Positions 54,744-63,666 are shown, counted from the stretch's first letter. The stretch is 64,000 nucleotides of DNA from Georgenia subflava (GCF_009193155.1 NZ_VUKD01000001.1:992001-1056000), one strand, 5' to 3'. Translations and numbers: made by a program. The notes: generated from the letters alone by a model not told the origin.

Positions 54744-56569
54744 TGGTGGACGAGATCCCACGCGTTCTTGCCGGCCGCTACGAGGTGGGCGAGCTGATCG
54801 GGCGCGGCGGCATGGCCGAGGTGCACATCGGCTACGACAACCGGCTCTCGCGCACGGTGGCGATCAAGGTGCTGCGCTCCGACCTCGCCCGGGACGCGAC
54901 GTTCCAGGCGCGGTTCCGCCGGGAGGCGCAGTCCTCGGCGGCACTGAACCACCCGTCGATCGTCGCCGTGTACGACACCGGCGAGGAGCAGGTGGCCACG
55001 TCCGGCGGCCAGCACGTCACGGTGCCGTTCATCGTCATGGAGTACGTGGAGGGCCACACCGTCCGCGGTCTGCTCTCCGGCGGGGACCCGGTGCCGATCG
55101 ACGAGGCCGTGGAGATCGTCGTCGGGGTCCTCTCCGCGCTGGAGTACTCACACCGCGAGGGCATCGTGCACCGGGACATCAAGCCGGGGAACATCATGCT
55201 CACGCCCACGGGCGCGGTGAAGGTGATGGACTTCGGCATCGCCCGCGCGATGGCCGACTCCGCCGCGACGATGACCCAGACCCACGCGGTCGTCGGGACC
55301 GCGCAGTACCTCTCGCCCGAGCAGGCCCGCGGCGAGGTCGTCGACGCCCGCTCGGACCTGTACTCCACCGGGTGCCTGCTCTACGAGCTGCTCACCGGAC
55401 AGCCGCCGTTCTCCGGCGACTCCGCCGTCGCCGTCGCGTACCAGCACGTCCGCGAGACCCCCCGCAGCCCCTCCTCGGTGACCCCGGACATCCCCGAGGT
55501 CCTCGACCGGGTGGTGCTCAAGGCGCTCGCGAAGGACCGCGAGGACCGCTACGCCGACGCCCCGCACATGCGCACCGACCTGCTCGCGGCCGTGCGCGGC
55601 GGTCGGGTCCACGCCCCGGCGACCGCGGTGTGGGGCGCGGCCGGCTCGCTCACCGGCGCGACGGCCGCGACCGCCCCGCTGGCGGCGGCCGAGGCCACCC
55701 GCGCCATGGGCGCCGCCCCGGCCACAGGCACGACCGCCACCGTCCCGCCGGAGGACGAGCCCCGGAGGTCGCGCTGGTGGATCTGGCTGCTCGCGCTGCT
55801 CGGCGTCGCGGCCGCCGTCGGGATCGTCTACATGTACCTCAACCCCGCCGAGGACGAACCGCCCCCGGTCACCACCGTGGAGATCCCGGACCTGAGCGGG
55901 CTCGACCAGGTCGGCGTCCGGCAGGAGCTCACGGAGGCGGAGCTCGTCCCGAACTTCGTCGACCCCGTGCCCTCGGACACCGTCGAGGTGGGGCTGTTCG
56001 TCCAGTCCAGCCCCCCGCCCGGCACTGTCGTCGACATCGGCTCCGCGGTCGACGTCGCCCTCTCCTCCGGTCCGGAGGCCGTCGAGGTGCCCGACGTCGC
56101 CGGCATGACCCAGGAGCAGGCACGCGCCGAGCTGGAGGCGTCGGAGCTGCGCGGCGGCGCGACCACCGAGGAGAACAACGCCGCGATCGGGGTCGGCGAC
56201 GTCATCCGGACGGAGCCGGGCGCCGGCGAGCAGGTGGAGCCGGGCAGCACCGTGGACCTGGTCATCGCCAGCGCGAACGTGGACCTGCCGGCGCTGGAGG
56301 GGCGCCCGGAGGCAGAGGCGTCGCAGGTGCTCGACGACCTGGATCTTGGTGTGCGGATCGAGCAGGCGGAGTCGGCGGACGTGCCGGCCGGCAACGTCAT
56401 CTCGCAGTCCCACCCCGCGGGTGTGGTGGCACGGGGTACGACCGTCACGCTGACCGTCTCCAGCGGCGCGCCGCCCGAGCCGACCCCGGAGCCGACCACA
56501 CCGGAGGCCTCCGAGGAGCCGACGGAGCCGGGTGACGGAGCGACCACCGAGGCGCCGCCGGAGGGCTGA
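54743..56569 (+). CDS. pknB: Ser/Thr protein kinase PknB with PASTA domains
   Basis: A 608-residue sensor kinase. The kinase domain (about 10-275) has GRGGMAEVHIG, VAIKVLR, HRDIKPGNIM and MDFGIARA. A linker and membrane helix (WIWLLALLGVAAAVGIVYMYL, about 350) lead to three PASTA repeats (about 374, 441 and 509), then a Pro/Thr/Glu tail. PASTA domains bind muropeptides; mycobacterial PknB has four, so one is missing here. GTG 54743 overlaps the pknA stop. It is the last gene of the operon. Confidence 0.97.
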   Translation: MVDEIPRVLAGRYEVGELIGRGGMAEVHIGYDNRLSRTVAIKVLRSDLARDATFQARFRREAQSSAALNHPSIVAVYDTGEEQVATSGGQHVTVPFIVMEYVEGHTVRGLLSGGDPVPIDEAVEIVVGVLSALEYSHREGIVHRDIKPGNIMLTPTGAVKVMDFGIARAMADSAATMTQTHAVVGTAQYLSPEQARGEVVDARSDLYSTGCLLYELLTGQPPFSGDSAVAVAYQHVRETPRSPSSVTPDIPEVLDRVVLKALAKDREDRYADAPHMRTDLLAAVRGGRVHAPATAVWGAAGSLTGATAATAPLAAAEATRAMGAAPATGTTATVPPEDEPRRSRWWIWLLALLGVAAAVGIVYMYLNPAEDEPPPVTTVEIPDLSGLDQVGVRQELTEAELVPNFVDPVPSDTVEVGLFVQSSPPPGTVVDIGSAVDVALSSGPEAVEVPDVAGMTQEQARAELEASELRGGATTEENNAAIGVGDVIRTEPGAGEQVEPGSTVDLVIASANVDLPALEGRPEAEASQVLDDLDLGVRIEQAESADVPAGNVISQSHPAGVVARGTTVTLTVSSGAPPEPTPEPTTPEASEEPTEPGDGATTEAPPEG

Positions 56570-56589
56570 CCGCTCCTGAGGACGTCGAG

Positions 56590-56635
56590 GGGCCCCTGAG
56601 CAGGCGACCGTACGGTGGCCGCTCAGGGGCTCTTC
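56590..56635 (+). terminator. Terminator of the fha-pkn operon
   Basis: GCCCCTGAGC pairs with GCTCAGGGGC around an inner GGC.CCGTACGG.GCC stem. TCTTCC follows. It lies 20 bases past the pknB stop and before the convergent amidotransferase gene. Confidence 0.75.
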
Positions 56636-56750
56636 CGTCGTCGGGCGCGTCGGGTAGTCGTCCCGCGGGTCAGCGACGTCCGGCAACGTCTGCGAGGTCC
56701 GCGACGGCCAGCGAGCTCCGCGACGTCCGCGCCGGCCGGCAAGGTCGAGG

Positions 56751-57371
56751 TCAGTGCCGGACGAGCGGTGCGAGTCCCTCGGAGCGCGCGACCGCGCCGT
56801 CGTCGCCGGTCACGGCCAGCCAGTTGGCGAGGAGTCGGTGCCCGCCCTCGGTGAGCACCGACTCCGGGTGGAACTGCACGCCGTGCAGCGGCAGGGACCG
56901 GTGCTGCAGCCCCATGACGATGCCGTTGTCGGTCTCCGCGGTGATCTCCAGCTCGTCGGGGACCGTGTCCCGGACGACGGCGAGGGAGTGGTACCGGGTG
57001 GCGGTGAACGGCGCGGGTACTCCGGCGAAGACGCCGGAGCCGCCGTGGCTGACCCGCGAGGTCTTGCCGTGCATCAGCTCGGCGGCGTGCGTGACCACTC
57101 CGCCGTAGACCTCGCCGAGCGCCTGGTGCCCCAGGCACACGCCGAGCATCGGCAGCTCGCGCGCGGCGCACGCCTCGATCACCGCCATCGAGGCGCCGGC
57201 GTCCTTCGGCGTGCCAGGACCGGGCGAGACGAGCACGCCGTCGTAGCCGTCCAGGGACTCCGGCACGGCGTCGTTGCGCACCACGGTCGTGTCCGCGCCC
57301 AGCTGCTGCAGGTAGCCGACGATGGTGTAGACGAAGCTGTCGTAGTTGTCCACGACGAGGACTCGTGTCAT
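56751..57371 (-). CDS. Glutamine amidotransferase, anthranilate/aminodeoxychorismate synthase component II
   Basis: A 206-residue class I glutamine amidotransferase. The catalytic Cys is in LGVCLGHQALGEVYGG and the His/Glu pair in GVQFHPESVLTEGG; GYDGVLVSPGPGTP is the oxyanion loop. It frees ammonia from glutamine for the chorismate-using component I, which is not in the window. The same gene (trpG/pabA) stands beside pknB in other actinobacteria, so synteny agrees; which pathway it serves is not decided here. Confidence 0.92.
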   Translation of the reverse strand: MTRVLVVDNYDSFVYTIVGYLQQLGADTTVVRNDAVPESLDGYDGVLVSPGPGTPKDAGASMAVIEACAARELPMLGVCLGHQALGEVYGGVVTHAAELMHGKTSRVSHGGSGVFAGVPAPFTATRYHSLAVVRDTVPDELEITAETDNGIVMGLQHRSLPLHGVQFHPESVLTEGGHRLLANWLAVTGDDGAVARSEGLAPLVRH

Positions 57372-57438
57372 CCCCGGCTCCCGGTGGTGTCGAAGAAGTG
57401 GTGCTCTGCCACCGCGGGGAGCCTCCAGGTGGACGGCG

Positions 57439-58281
57439 TCATGACTCACTCCCGGTACCGATGTCGTCGAGGACCTCGGCGTGCCGGAGCGCGAGCGTCC
57501 CTGAGTACGCGGGCATCTCGGTCTCGGTGAGGCCATTCATCGACCAGCCTAGCCCCACCGCCTCGACGTACTGGAGGTAGATCTGCACCCCGGGGGCAGC
57601 CAGCAGGGAGCTCTCCAGCTCGTCCGGGTCGCCGATGGCCTCCACGACGTACGGCGGGGAGTAGGTGCGTCCGGCGATGTGCAGCACGTTGCCCACGCAC
57701 CGCACCCCGGTGGTGGAGATGACGCGGTGCCCCTGGACGGTCATCGCCTCCGCGCCACCCGCCCAGAGCGCGTTCATCACGGCCTCGAGGTCCTGCTGGT
57801 GCACCACCAGGGTGTCCGGTGCGAAGGCGGGGTCGGCGTCGTCGCGGGGCGGGGCGTCCCACAGCTGCACCCGCAGCCCCGGGCCCTTCACTGCCTGCAG
57901 TCCGACGGCGTTGGGTGGTCCGGAGACACCGTCGACCGCCTGCTTCCCCTGCGGCTGAGACTCGACGAAGGGCCGGATCGCCTCGCGCAGCTCGGCGTTC
58001 TCCTCCTCGAGCGCGACCAGACGGTCGGTCTCGGCACGGGCGAGTCCCTCGAGGTCCTGCGGGTGCCGGGCGTCGGTGCCGGCGAAGACCGACGCGTTGG
58101 TGGCGAAGAGCAGACCGGCGGCGAGGGCGACGACGGCGGTCGCCACCGACCCGCGCCGCCAGCCCGTGCGACGTCTGGTGGGCCCGCGCCGCGCCCCGGT
58201 CGCGCGGTGGCCGGACCCGGCCGGCTGGTCGTCGGGGACGGCGGGCGGGCGTGCGTCGGAGGAGGGCGGAAGGGCGCTCAT
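57439..58281 (-). CDS. DUF881-family membrane protein
   Basis: A 280-residue protein. A basic cytosolic lead, one membrane segment (VATAVVALAAGLLFATNASVFAG), a coiled-coil segment (ARAETDRLVALEEENAELREAI) and a DUF881 domain follow (LQAVKGPGLRVQLWDAPP, VHQQDLEAVMNALWAGGAEAM, YVVEAIGDPDEL). Orthologues lie between trpG and crgA in many actinobacteria and probably act at the cell wall or septum, but the role is unknown. ATG 58281 was chosen over an upstream one. Confidence 0.92.
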   Translation of the reverse strand: MSALPPSSDARPPAVPDDQPAGSGHRATGARRGPTRRRTGWRRGSVATAVVALAAGLLFATNASVFAGTDARHPQDLEGLARAETDRLVALEEENAELREAIRPFVESQPQGKQAVDGVSGPPNAVGLQAVKGPGLRVQLWDAPPRDDADPAFAPDTLVVHQQDLEAVMNALWAGGAEAMTVQGHRVISTTGVRCVGNVLHIAGRTYSPPYVVEAIGDPDELESSLLAAPGVQIYLQYVEAVGLGWSMNGLTETEMPAYSGTLALRHAEVLDDIGTGSES

Positions 58282-58331
58282 GGTCCTCCTCCCGCGGGGC
58301 GGCAACGCGCCCTGAATCGTACGTGCGAGAC

Positions 58332-58338
58332 TACGCTA
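58332..58338. promoter_or_regulatory. Overlapping divergent -10 elements (TACGCT/TAGCGT)
   Basis: TACGCT (58332-58337) on the plus strand would serve crgA and the reverse-complementary TAGCGT would serve the DUF881 gene. Both fit TANNNT; -35 elements are weak. Confidence 0.35.
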
Positions 58339-58442
58339 GGTGATCGGCACGCCCCGGCGGGCGATGCCCGTGACAGCGTGCCGGAGGTTCCCGGCGCGGA
58401 CGACAGCGGTGCCCCTCCGGGGCAGTACCCGTGAGGAGAGCC

Positions 58443-58697
58443 ATGCCCGAGTCGAAGAAGCGCAAGAAGCCCACCACCCCTCAGCCTGCGGGCGGCACGG
58501 CTGCGGCGTCGCAGCGACCCAGCCCCCGGTGGTGGGCCCCGACGATGGTCACCCTCATGGTCATCGGCCTGGTCGCGGTGGTGCTGACCTACCTCACCCA
58601 GGGTGACCTGCCGGTCCCCGGCCTGGGCAACTGGAACCTCGCGATCGGCTTCGGCGTCATGATCGTCGGCTTCTTCATGACCCTGCGCTGGCGCTGA
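58443..58697 (+). CDS. crgA: Cell division protein CrgA
   Basis: An 84-residue membrane protein with a basic cytosolic lead, a first helix (APTMVTLMVIGLVAVVLTYL), the short outer loop GDLPVPGLGNWN and a second helix (AIGFGVMIVGFFMTL). This is the CrgA layout; the protein links FtsZ, FtsQ, FtsI and PbpA at the septum. GAGGAGAGCC precedes ATG 58443. It is divergent from the DUF881 gene. Confidence 0.95.
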   Translation: MPESKKRKKPTTPQPAGGTAAASQRPSPRWWAPTMVTLMVIGLVAVVLTYLTQGDLPVPGLGNWNLAIGFGVMIVGFFMTLRWR

Positions 58698-58741
58698 GAG
58701 CGCACCGACCGGCCGGGCAGCCCGAACATCTGGAGTCGACC

Positions 58742-58900
58742 GTGGGCGCACTGACCAGCATCGTCCTCGGGGCCGTCGGCCTGCTGGTCTTCTACTTCGT
58801 CACCCGCGCGGCGGTGAAGGGCGGAATTCTGGATGCGGATCGGGTCCGTGCGCGAGAGACGCACGGGACCTCGACGTCGGATCACCCCGCGCCGGAGTAG
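58742..58900 (+). CDS. 52-residue single-pass membrane protein after crgA
   Basis: A small protein starting GTG 58742 with CTGGAG seven bases upstream. One membrane helix (LTSIVLGAVGLLVFYFVTRAAV) is followed by a polar tail (DADRVRARETHGTSTSDH). It lies 44 bases behind crgA on the same strand and may be co-transcribed. No family recognised. Confidence 0.6.
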   Translation: MGALTSIVLGAVGLLVFYFVTRAAVKGGILDADRVRARETHGTSTSDHPAPE

Positions 58901-58955
58901 TCCCTTCCGAGCGTGCGGCCGGCACTGCGCGCGGGTGGTGCAACGCGCGGCTGCC

Positions 58956-59011
58956 GCTGCGGGTGGTTGGCGCTGCGGGCGGTTGGCGCTGCTTGCGGTT
59001 GGCGCTGCGTG
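58956..59011. repeat. 16-base tandem repeat GCTGCGGGTGGTTGGC, three copies
   Basis: Units start at 58956, 58972 and 58988, with a partial fourth at 59004. Copies two and three differ by two or three bases. It lies between the small membrane gene and the DnaA-box-like cluster. Confidence 0.9.
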
Positions 59012-59028
59012 ACGTCGAGCGCGCCACT

Positions 59029-59165
59029 TTGCCCACAGAGATCTCCCCAGCTGGGGATACTCACACCGGTGTAACTATCCACCGCTGTGTACATCTCTGG
59101 GGATGGTTACACCCATGTCATCCACACCTGTGCACACGGGTGTGGACAGAACTACACCGATGTGA
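59029..59165. promoter_or_regulatory. AT-richer stretch with DnaA-box-like and palindromic motifs
   Basis: TTGCCCACA (59029-59037), CTATCCACC (59075-59083), TCATCCACA (59118-59126) and CTGTCCACA on the minus strand (59141-59149) match the DnaA box at 7-8 of 9. Interleaved are CCCCAGCTGGGG (near 59046), ACACCGGTGT (near 59064) and TCCACACC/GGTGTGGA (59121-59146). The region lies between convergent gene ends, so it is not an ordinary promoter. Confidence 0.45.
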
Positions 59166-59221
59166 TTCGCCGCCACTCGGCGCTCTGACAGGTGCACGCG
59201 ACGTGGCCGTCCGACCGGTGC

Positions 59222-60073
59222 TCAGACAGTCGTGTAGCGCACGACGACGAGCGCAACGAGCAGCGCGGCGACGGCGACCGTGGCCAGCACGCCGAGGAGG
59301 GTGCGTCGCTCGCGTGGCGCGTAGACGTACGCGGCAGCCAGGACGGCGCCGGTGATCGCCCCGCCGAGGTGCGCCTGCCAGGCGATCCCGGCGATCACGA
59401 ATCCGAGGAAGAAGTTGATGGCGATGAGCACGACGATCTGGGTCGTGTCCCGGCCGAACCGGCGCAGCACGAAGAACACGGCCGCGAACAGCCCGAAGAC
59501 GGCGCCCGAGGCGCCTACCACCGTGACGCCCCAGGACGGGCCGGTGGGGTCGGCGAGGAGCAGGACGCCGACCGACCCACCGATCGCGGAGAGCAGGTAC
59601 AGCGCGAGGAATCGCCAGCGCCCGAGGGCGGGTTCGAGGATGCTGCCGACGATCCACAGCGCGTACATGTTCAGCGCCAGGTGCAGCGCGCCGCCGTGCA
59701 GGAACGCGGACGTGATGAACCGGTGGGGCTCTGCCTCGGCGAGGGCGGGCATGAAGATCAGGTTGGGCAGGATCATCAGGCCGGGCACTCGCTGAGCCAG
59801 GTAGAGCACCACGCACAGCGCGATGATCGTGATGGTGACGACCGGCCGGTCCCCGCGCGCCCGCCCACCCAGCACGGTCCGCGCGACAGGCCTGCGGGCC
59901 TCGGCCTCGCGGACGCAGTCGACGCACTGCACCCCGACGGCGGCGGGCCGTTGGCAGCGCGGGCACGCGGGCCGGCCGCAGCGCTGGCACCGCACGTAGG
60001 AGACGGTGTCGGGATGACGAGGGCAGACCGGCACCTGCGGGGTGCCGGTCTGCCCGGGCTGCTGCGCCGTCAT
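59222..60073 (-). CDS. Rhomboid-family intramembrane serine protease
   Basis: A 283-residue protein. A zinc-ribbon-like N-terminus (CPRHPDTVSYVRCQRCGRPACPRC, CVDC) precedes six membrane helices. The catalytic Ser lies in GASGAVFGLF and His in WQAHLGG; the family's HxxxN element is in LHLALNMYALWI. It cleaves helices within the membrane. The Zn-finger lead is frequent in actinobacterial rhomboids, and the gene neighbours ppiA as in related genomes. Confidence 0.94.
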   Translation of the reverse strand: MTAQQPGQTGTPQVPVCPRHPDTVSYVRCQRCGRPACPRCQRPAAVGVQCVDCVREAEARRPVARTVLGGRARGDRPVVTITIIALCVVLYLAQRVPGLMILPNLIFMPALAEAEPHRFITSAFLHGGALHLALNMYALWIVGSILEPALGRWRFLALYLLSAIGGSVGVLLLADPTGPSWGVTVVGASGAVFGLFAAVFFVLRRFGRDTTQIVVLIAINFFLGFVIAGIAWQAHLGGAITGAVLAAAYVYAPRERRTLLGVLATVAVAALLVALVVVRYTTV

Positions 60074-60077
60074 CGAG

Positions 60078-60599
60078 CTACTCGGAGACCGTCACCGAGT
60101 TGATGGTGATGTCCTCGACCGGGCGGTCGTTGCGTCCGGTGGCGGTCGTGCCGATGGTGTCGACGACCTTGCGCGACGCGTTGTCGACGACCTTGCCGAA
60201 GATCGTGTGCTTGCCCTGCAGCCACGTGGTGGCGGCAGTGGTGATGAAGAACTGCGAGCCGTTGGTGCCGCGGCCGCCACGCTTGCCGGCGTTGGCCATG
60301 GCCAGGACGTAGGGCTCCGTGAAGTTCAGCTCGGGGTGGATCTCGTCGTCGAACTCGTAGCCCGGGCCCCCGGTGCCGTTCCCGAGCGGGTCACCCCCCT
60401 GGATCATGAAGTTCGGGATGACGCGGTGGAAGATCACGCCGTCGTACAGCGGTCGGGTTGTCTCCTCACCGGTCGAGGGGTCGGTCCAGGCGCGCTTGCC
60501 CGTCGCGAGCTCGGTGAAGTTCGCGACCGTCTTGGGTGCGTGGTTCGGGTAGAGCTCGACAATGATGTCGCCGGCAGAGGTGTGCAGAGTTGCTTCCAT
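60078..60599 (-). CDS. ppiA: Cyclophilin-type peptidyl-prolyl isomerase
   Basis: A 173-residue cyclophilin with FHRVIPNFMIQGGDPLGNGTG and NGSQFFITTA. It speeds Xaa-Pro isomerisation in the cytosol. It lies four bases before the rhomboid gene on the same strand and begins at ATG 60599. ppiA occupies the same place beside this block in mycobacteria. Confidence 0.95.
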   Translation of the reverse strand: MEATLHTSAGDIIVELYPNHAPKTVANFTELATGKRAWTDPSTGEETTRPLYDGVIFHRVIPNFMIQGGDPLGNGTGGPGYEFDDEIHPELNFTEPYVLAMANAGKRGGRGTNGSQFFITTAATTWLQGKHTIFGKVVDNASRKVVDTIGTTATGRNDRPVEDITINSVTVSE

Positions 60600-60843
60600 G
60601 GCTCGATCCTCGCACGACGGGGGCCCCGGCGGCACGGCGCACCGGCGCGCGGTCCGGCTGGTGCCGGTAGCGTGTGCGCACGTGCTGGGCACCAGTGGCC
60701 ACCAGGCGGCCGCTCCCCGGGACGGAACCATTCATGCACGGGCGCGTTGGACCTAAAGAGTGCAAGATGGAGGCCAGTGAAGCGCGGCCTACCGGACCGC
60801 GCGGACCGCAGGACCAGTCCTTCGAGACGACCAGGGAGAGCAG

Positions 60844-61656
60844 ATGTCGCGCAAGCGCAAGACCAGCGAGATCGACACGGAGCGGGTGCGCAAGCAGGTC
60901 GCCGAGCTGGGTGCCCTCGCCGGCGCTCAGGCCTCGCTCGCGGGCAAGCAGGCTGCGCTGCTCGCCGAGCAGAGCAGGGACTGGGCCGCTCCCCGCGTCG
61001 AGGCGGCCGCGGCGTGGGCCGGCCCCAAGGTCGACAAGGCCTGGCGGGAGACCGTCAAGGTCGCGGCCCCCAAGGTCGAGAGCGCCACCGAGCGCGTCCG
61101 CCCGGCCGTCGACAACGCGTACGAGAAGATCGTCGACGACTACCTGCCGCGGGTGTCCAAGGCGATGCACGACGCCGCCGACGCCGCCGCGGGTGCGGAC
61201 GGGATCACCTCCAAGGCCGGCAAGGCGGGCAAGGCCGCCCGGAAGGCGCTCAGCGAGCCGCCCAAGAAGAGCCACGGCGTCGCCAAGACGTTCGGCTGGA
61301 TCCTGGTGGGGACGGCCGCAGCCGGGACCGGATACCTGCTGTGGCGTCGTAGTCAGCCCGTGGACGACCCGTGGGCCGAGGAGTACTGGGACGACACCAC
61401 CGTGACGTCGCCCGCGGAGAAGCCCGCGGACAGCTCGCCGTCCATCGGCGAGAAGTCGTCCGCTGCGGCGTCCGACGCCAAGTCCAAGGCGGCGACGGCT
61501 ACGTCGTCAGCGGCGACCAAGGCGTCCGACACCATCAAGAAGGCTGGCCACAAGGCCGACGACGCCGCGCAGAACGCCGGCGACAGCGTCGAGCAGGCAG
61601 GGGACTCGGCCGCCGCCAAGGCCGACGAGGACAAGGGGACCACCGGCACGGTGTGA
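60844..61656 (+). CDS. Ala/Lys-rich single-pass membrane protein
   Basis: A 270-residue protein with a helical Ala/Lys/Glu N-terminal half (residues 20-115), one membrane helix (GWILVGTAAAGTGYLLWRR, about 152), a PVDDPWAEEYW segment after it, and a Lys/Ala/Asp-rich apolipoprotein-like tail. It resembles DUF5324-type proteins found in this place in actinobacteria. Start has a GGGAGAGCAG ribosome site. Function unknown. Confidence 0.85.
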   Translation: MSRKRKTSEIDTERVRKQVAELGALAGAQASLAGKQAALLAEQSRDWAAPRVEAAAAWAGPKVDKAWRETVKVAAPKVESATERVRPAVDNAYEKIVDDYLPRVSKAMHDAADAAAGADGITSKAGKAGKAARKALSEPPKKSHGVAKTFGWILVGTAAAGTGYLLWRRSQPVDDPWAEEYWDDTTVTSPAEKPADSSPSIGEKSSAAASDAKSKAATATSSAATKASDTIKKAGHKADDAAQNAGDSVEQAGDSAAAKADEDKGTTGTV

Positions 61657-61679
61657 CCCCATGATCGTCTGACAGGAAT

Positions 61680-61716
61680 GGCCACCGGTGCCCAGTGCGC
61701 CGGTGGCCCTTTCTTG
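61680..61716 (+). terminator. Intrinsic terminator
   Basis: GGCCACCGG and CCGGTGGCC pair perfectly, followed by CTTTCTTG. It lies 24 bases past the Ala/Lys-rich gene's stop. Confidence 0.85.
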
Positions 61717-61959
61717 TGTCGGCCATGATGGTCCCCGGCACCTCCGGCAACGGCTTCAGCTGCTGCTCACGTTCAGGCGTCGGCAGCGTGATCGGTCCAG
61801 ACTGCCCGCAGGACGCGTACGACGTCCTCGATGTCGAGACCTTCGGCGGTGCCGGCGGCCGCCAGCTCCCTGGCTCGCGCGAGGATGTTCTGGGTCGTCG
61901 CGCCGGCCCACAACGCCTGGCGACCAGCCCTCACGTCTACACGCCCAGCATCGACAACC

Positions 61960-63141
61960 TCATGACCTACTGCCGCTGGTGGCAAGCACCGCCGCAAGTC
62001 CTTCTTGTAGGTCTTCGACGAAGTACTCGGGCACCTCCAGCGATGGGAAATGCCCGCCGGTGTCGGGCGACCTCCATCGGACGATCTGCCGGTACCGCTC
62101 CTGTGCCCACACCCGAGGCCACCTCTCGATGTCCCGGGGATAGATGCTTACCGCTGACGGGACGTCGACCCGGAGGTCGGCATCGAGCGAGTCGTGGCTT
62201 TCGTAGTAGATCCGGGCGGACGATGCGCCGGACCGCGTCAGCCAGTACAGGGTGACGTTGTCAAGGACTCTGTCTCTGGAGATCTTCTCGAACGGGCTGT
62301 CCTCGGTATCGGTCCACTCAGCGAACTTGTCCAGGATCCAGGCAAGGAGCCCGACTGGGGAGTCGACGAGCGAGTAGCCGATGGTCTGCGGTTGGGTCGC
62401 CTGCAGCTTCGCGTACGCCGCGTGGTGGCTCCAGAAGTCACGGGACTCCTCGATCGATCTGAGCTCGGCCGCCGTCAGCCCGGCGGTGGTCAGCCCGGGC
62501 GGTGGCTGCGCGACCGTTGTGTGGATACCGATGACGTGCTCCGGGAACCTGCCGCCGAGGATCGTCGTGATCACGCCTCCCCAGTCACCACCGTGGGCCA
62601 CGAACCTGCTGTAGCCGAGCCTTCGCATCAGCTCCACCCATGTGGCAGCGATCTTTTCGATTCCCCACCCGGTCGTGACCGGCTTGTCGCTGTAACCAAA
62701 GCCTGGCAACGACGGGACGACGACGTGGAACGCCGGAACGTCTGCCCCTTTCGGATCTGCCAGCTCCTCGACGACGTCGACGAACTCGGCGATGCTGCCT
62801 GGCCAGCCATGCGACAAGATCAGGGGAGTTGCATCTGCGCGCGCGGATCGGCGGTGCAGGAAGTGGATTCCCAGGTCGTCGATGGTCGTGCGGAACTGAC
62901 CGATCTCGTTGAGGCGCGTTTCGAACGACCGCCAGTCGTACCCGGTGCGCCAGTAGTTCACGACGTCTACGAGTTCGGCAAGGGGAACGCCCTGTTCCCA
63001 TCGGTGAGGGTCGGGCGCGGGGTTCGACACCGTCTCGGCTTCCGGCAGCCGCGCTGCGGCCAGCCGTGCGCACAGGTCGTCGAGGTCAGTGTCGGCCGCG
63101 TGGGCCTCGAACGGCTCCACACCGCTGGCTCGGTGGTTCAT
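61960..63141 (-). CDS. Epoxide hydrolase-family alpha/beta hydrolase
   Basis: A 393-residue hydrolase. An EHN-type N-terminal region (LDDLCARLAAARLPEAE, WRSFETRLNEIGQFRT) precedes the alpha/beta fold: oxyanion HGWPGSIAEFVDV, nucleophile Asp in HGGDWGGVI, His in GGHFPSLEVPEYFVEDL. The set matches microsomal-type epoxide hydrolases. The ATG 63141 start opens a 393-residue family-length frame. GC appears slightly lower than in the preceding genes. Confidence 0.88.
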   Translation of the reverse strand: MNHRASGVEPFEAHAADTDLDDLCARLAAARLPEAETVSNPAPDPHRWEQGVPLAELVDVVNYWRTGYDWRSFETRLNEIGQFRTTIDDLGIHFLHRRSARADATPLILSHGWPGSIAEFVDVVEELADPKGADVPAFHVVVPSLPGFGYSDKPVTTGWGIEKIAATWVELMRRLGYSRFVAHGGDWGGVITTILGGRFPEHVIGIHTTVAQPPPGLTTAGLTAAELRSIEESRDFWSHHAAYAKLQATQPQTIGYSLVDSPVGLLAWILDKFAEWTDTEDSPFEKISRDRVLDNVTLYWLTRSGASSARIYYESHDSLDADLRVDVPSAVSIYPRDIERWPRVWAQERYRQIVRWRSPDTGGHFPSLEVPEYFVEDLQEGLAAVLATSGSRS

Positions 63142-63336
63142 GAGATGTTCCCTCCGGGTGAGCTGAGGTAGTGACCACGCCACGATCAAGAGTGGCCGCA
63201 GCGTCGGTGGCGCACCAGTGTGTGGGCAGGCGCGTCGACGAGCCACCCGCGTCGTGTTCGCGTCAAGGTTCCAACCGCTAGGGATCCGCTGACACGGCCC
63301 CTGCCATCAGTCCAGGCCAGGGTCGCCGCCCTTCGT

Positions 63337-63348
63337 TAGGCTGGATAC
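63337..63348 (+). promoter_or_regulatory. Candidate leaderless -10 element TAGGCT
   Basis: TAGGCT (63337-63342) ends six bases before ATG 63349, with no ribosome site between. The spacing is the same as at 3320, which suggests a leaderless message. Confidence 0.4.
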
Positions 63349-63666
63349 ATGGCCGTGACCGGGGACTCGCGCAATCTGCGCGAAAGCATCGCGGCACACC
63401 GCGACGAGCTGGACGGCGTGCTGCGCCGCTACCGCGCCCGCAACCCACGACTGTTCGGCTCGGTCGCGCGCGGAGAAGCGACCGCCGCGAGCGACATCGA
63501 CATCCTCGTCGACCTGGAGCCCGACGGCGGCAACGAGCTCCTGCGCATCGCCGGCCTAGGCGAGGAGTTCAGCCAGGTGCTCGGCACCCGCGTCGACGTC
63601 GTCACGCCGTCGCTCCTGCGAACGCGAGTCTCGGAGACGGCCCTGGCCGATGCGGTCGCACTGTGA
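63349..63666 (+). CDS. MNT-type nucleotidyltransferase antitoxin (MntA-like)
   Basis: A 105-residue minimal nucleotidyltransferase. The active-site motif is GSVARGEATAASDIDILVDL (GSxxxG...DxD). In HEPN/MNT systems this protein AMPylates and silences the HEPN RNase toxin. Here its stop overlaps a GTG that begins a decayed HEPN reading frame. The intact MNT motif suggests activity is retained, or that its loss is recent. Confidence 0.85.
   Translation: MAVTGDSRNLRESIAAHRDELDGVLRRYRARNPRLFGSVARGEATAASDIDILVDLEPDGGNELLRIAGLGEEFSQVLGTRVDVVTPSLLRTRVSETALADAVAL

Noticed and set aside
61773-61997. Minus-strand frame of 74 codons with an orderly C-terminal helix
   Set aside because: It starts with TTG and overlaps the epoxide hydrolase 3' end; no ribosome site or family. 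It could be a gene remnant, but evidence is too thin.
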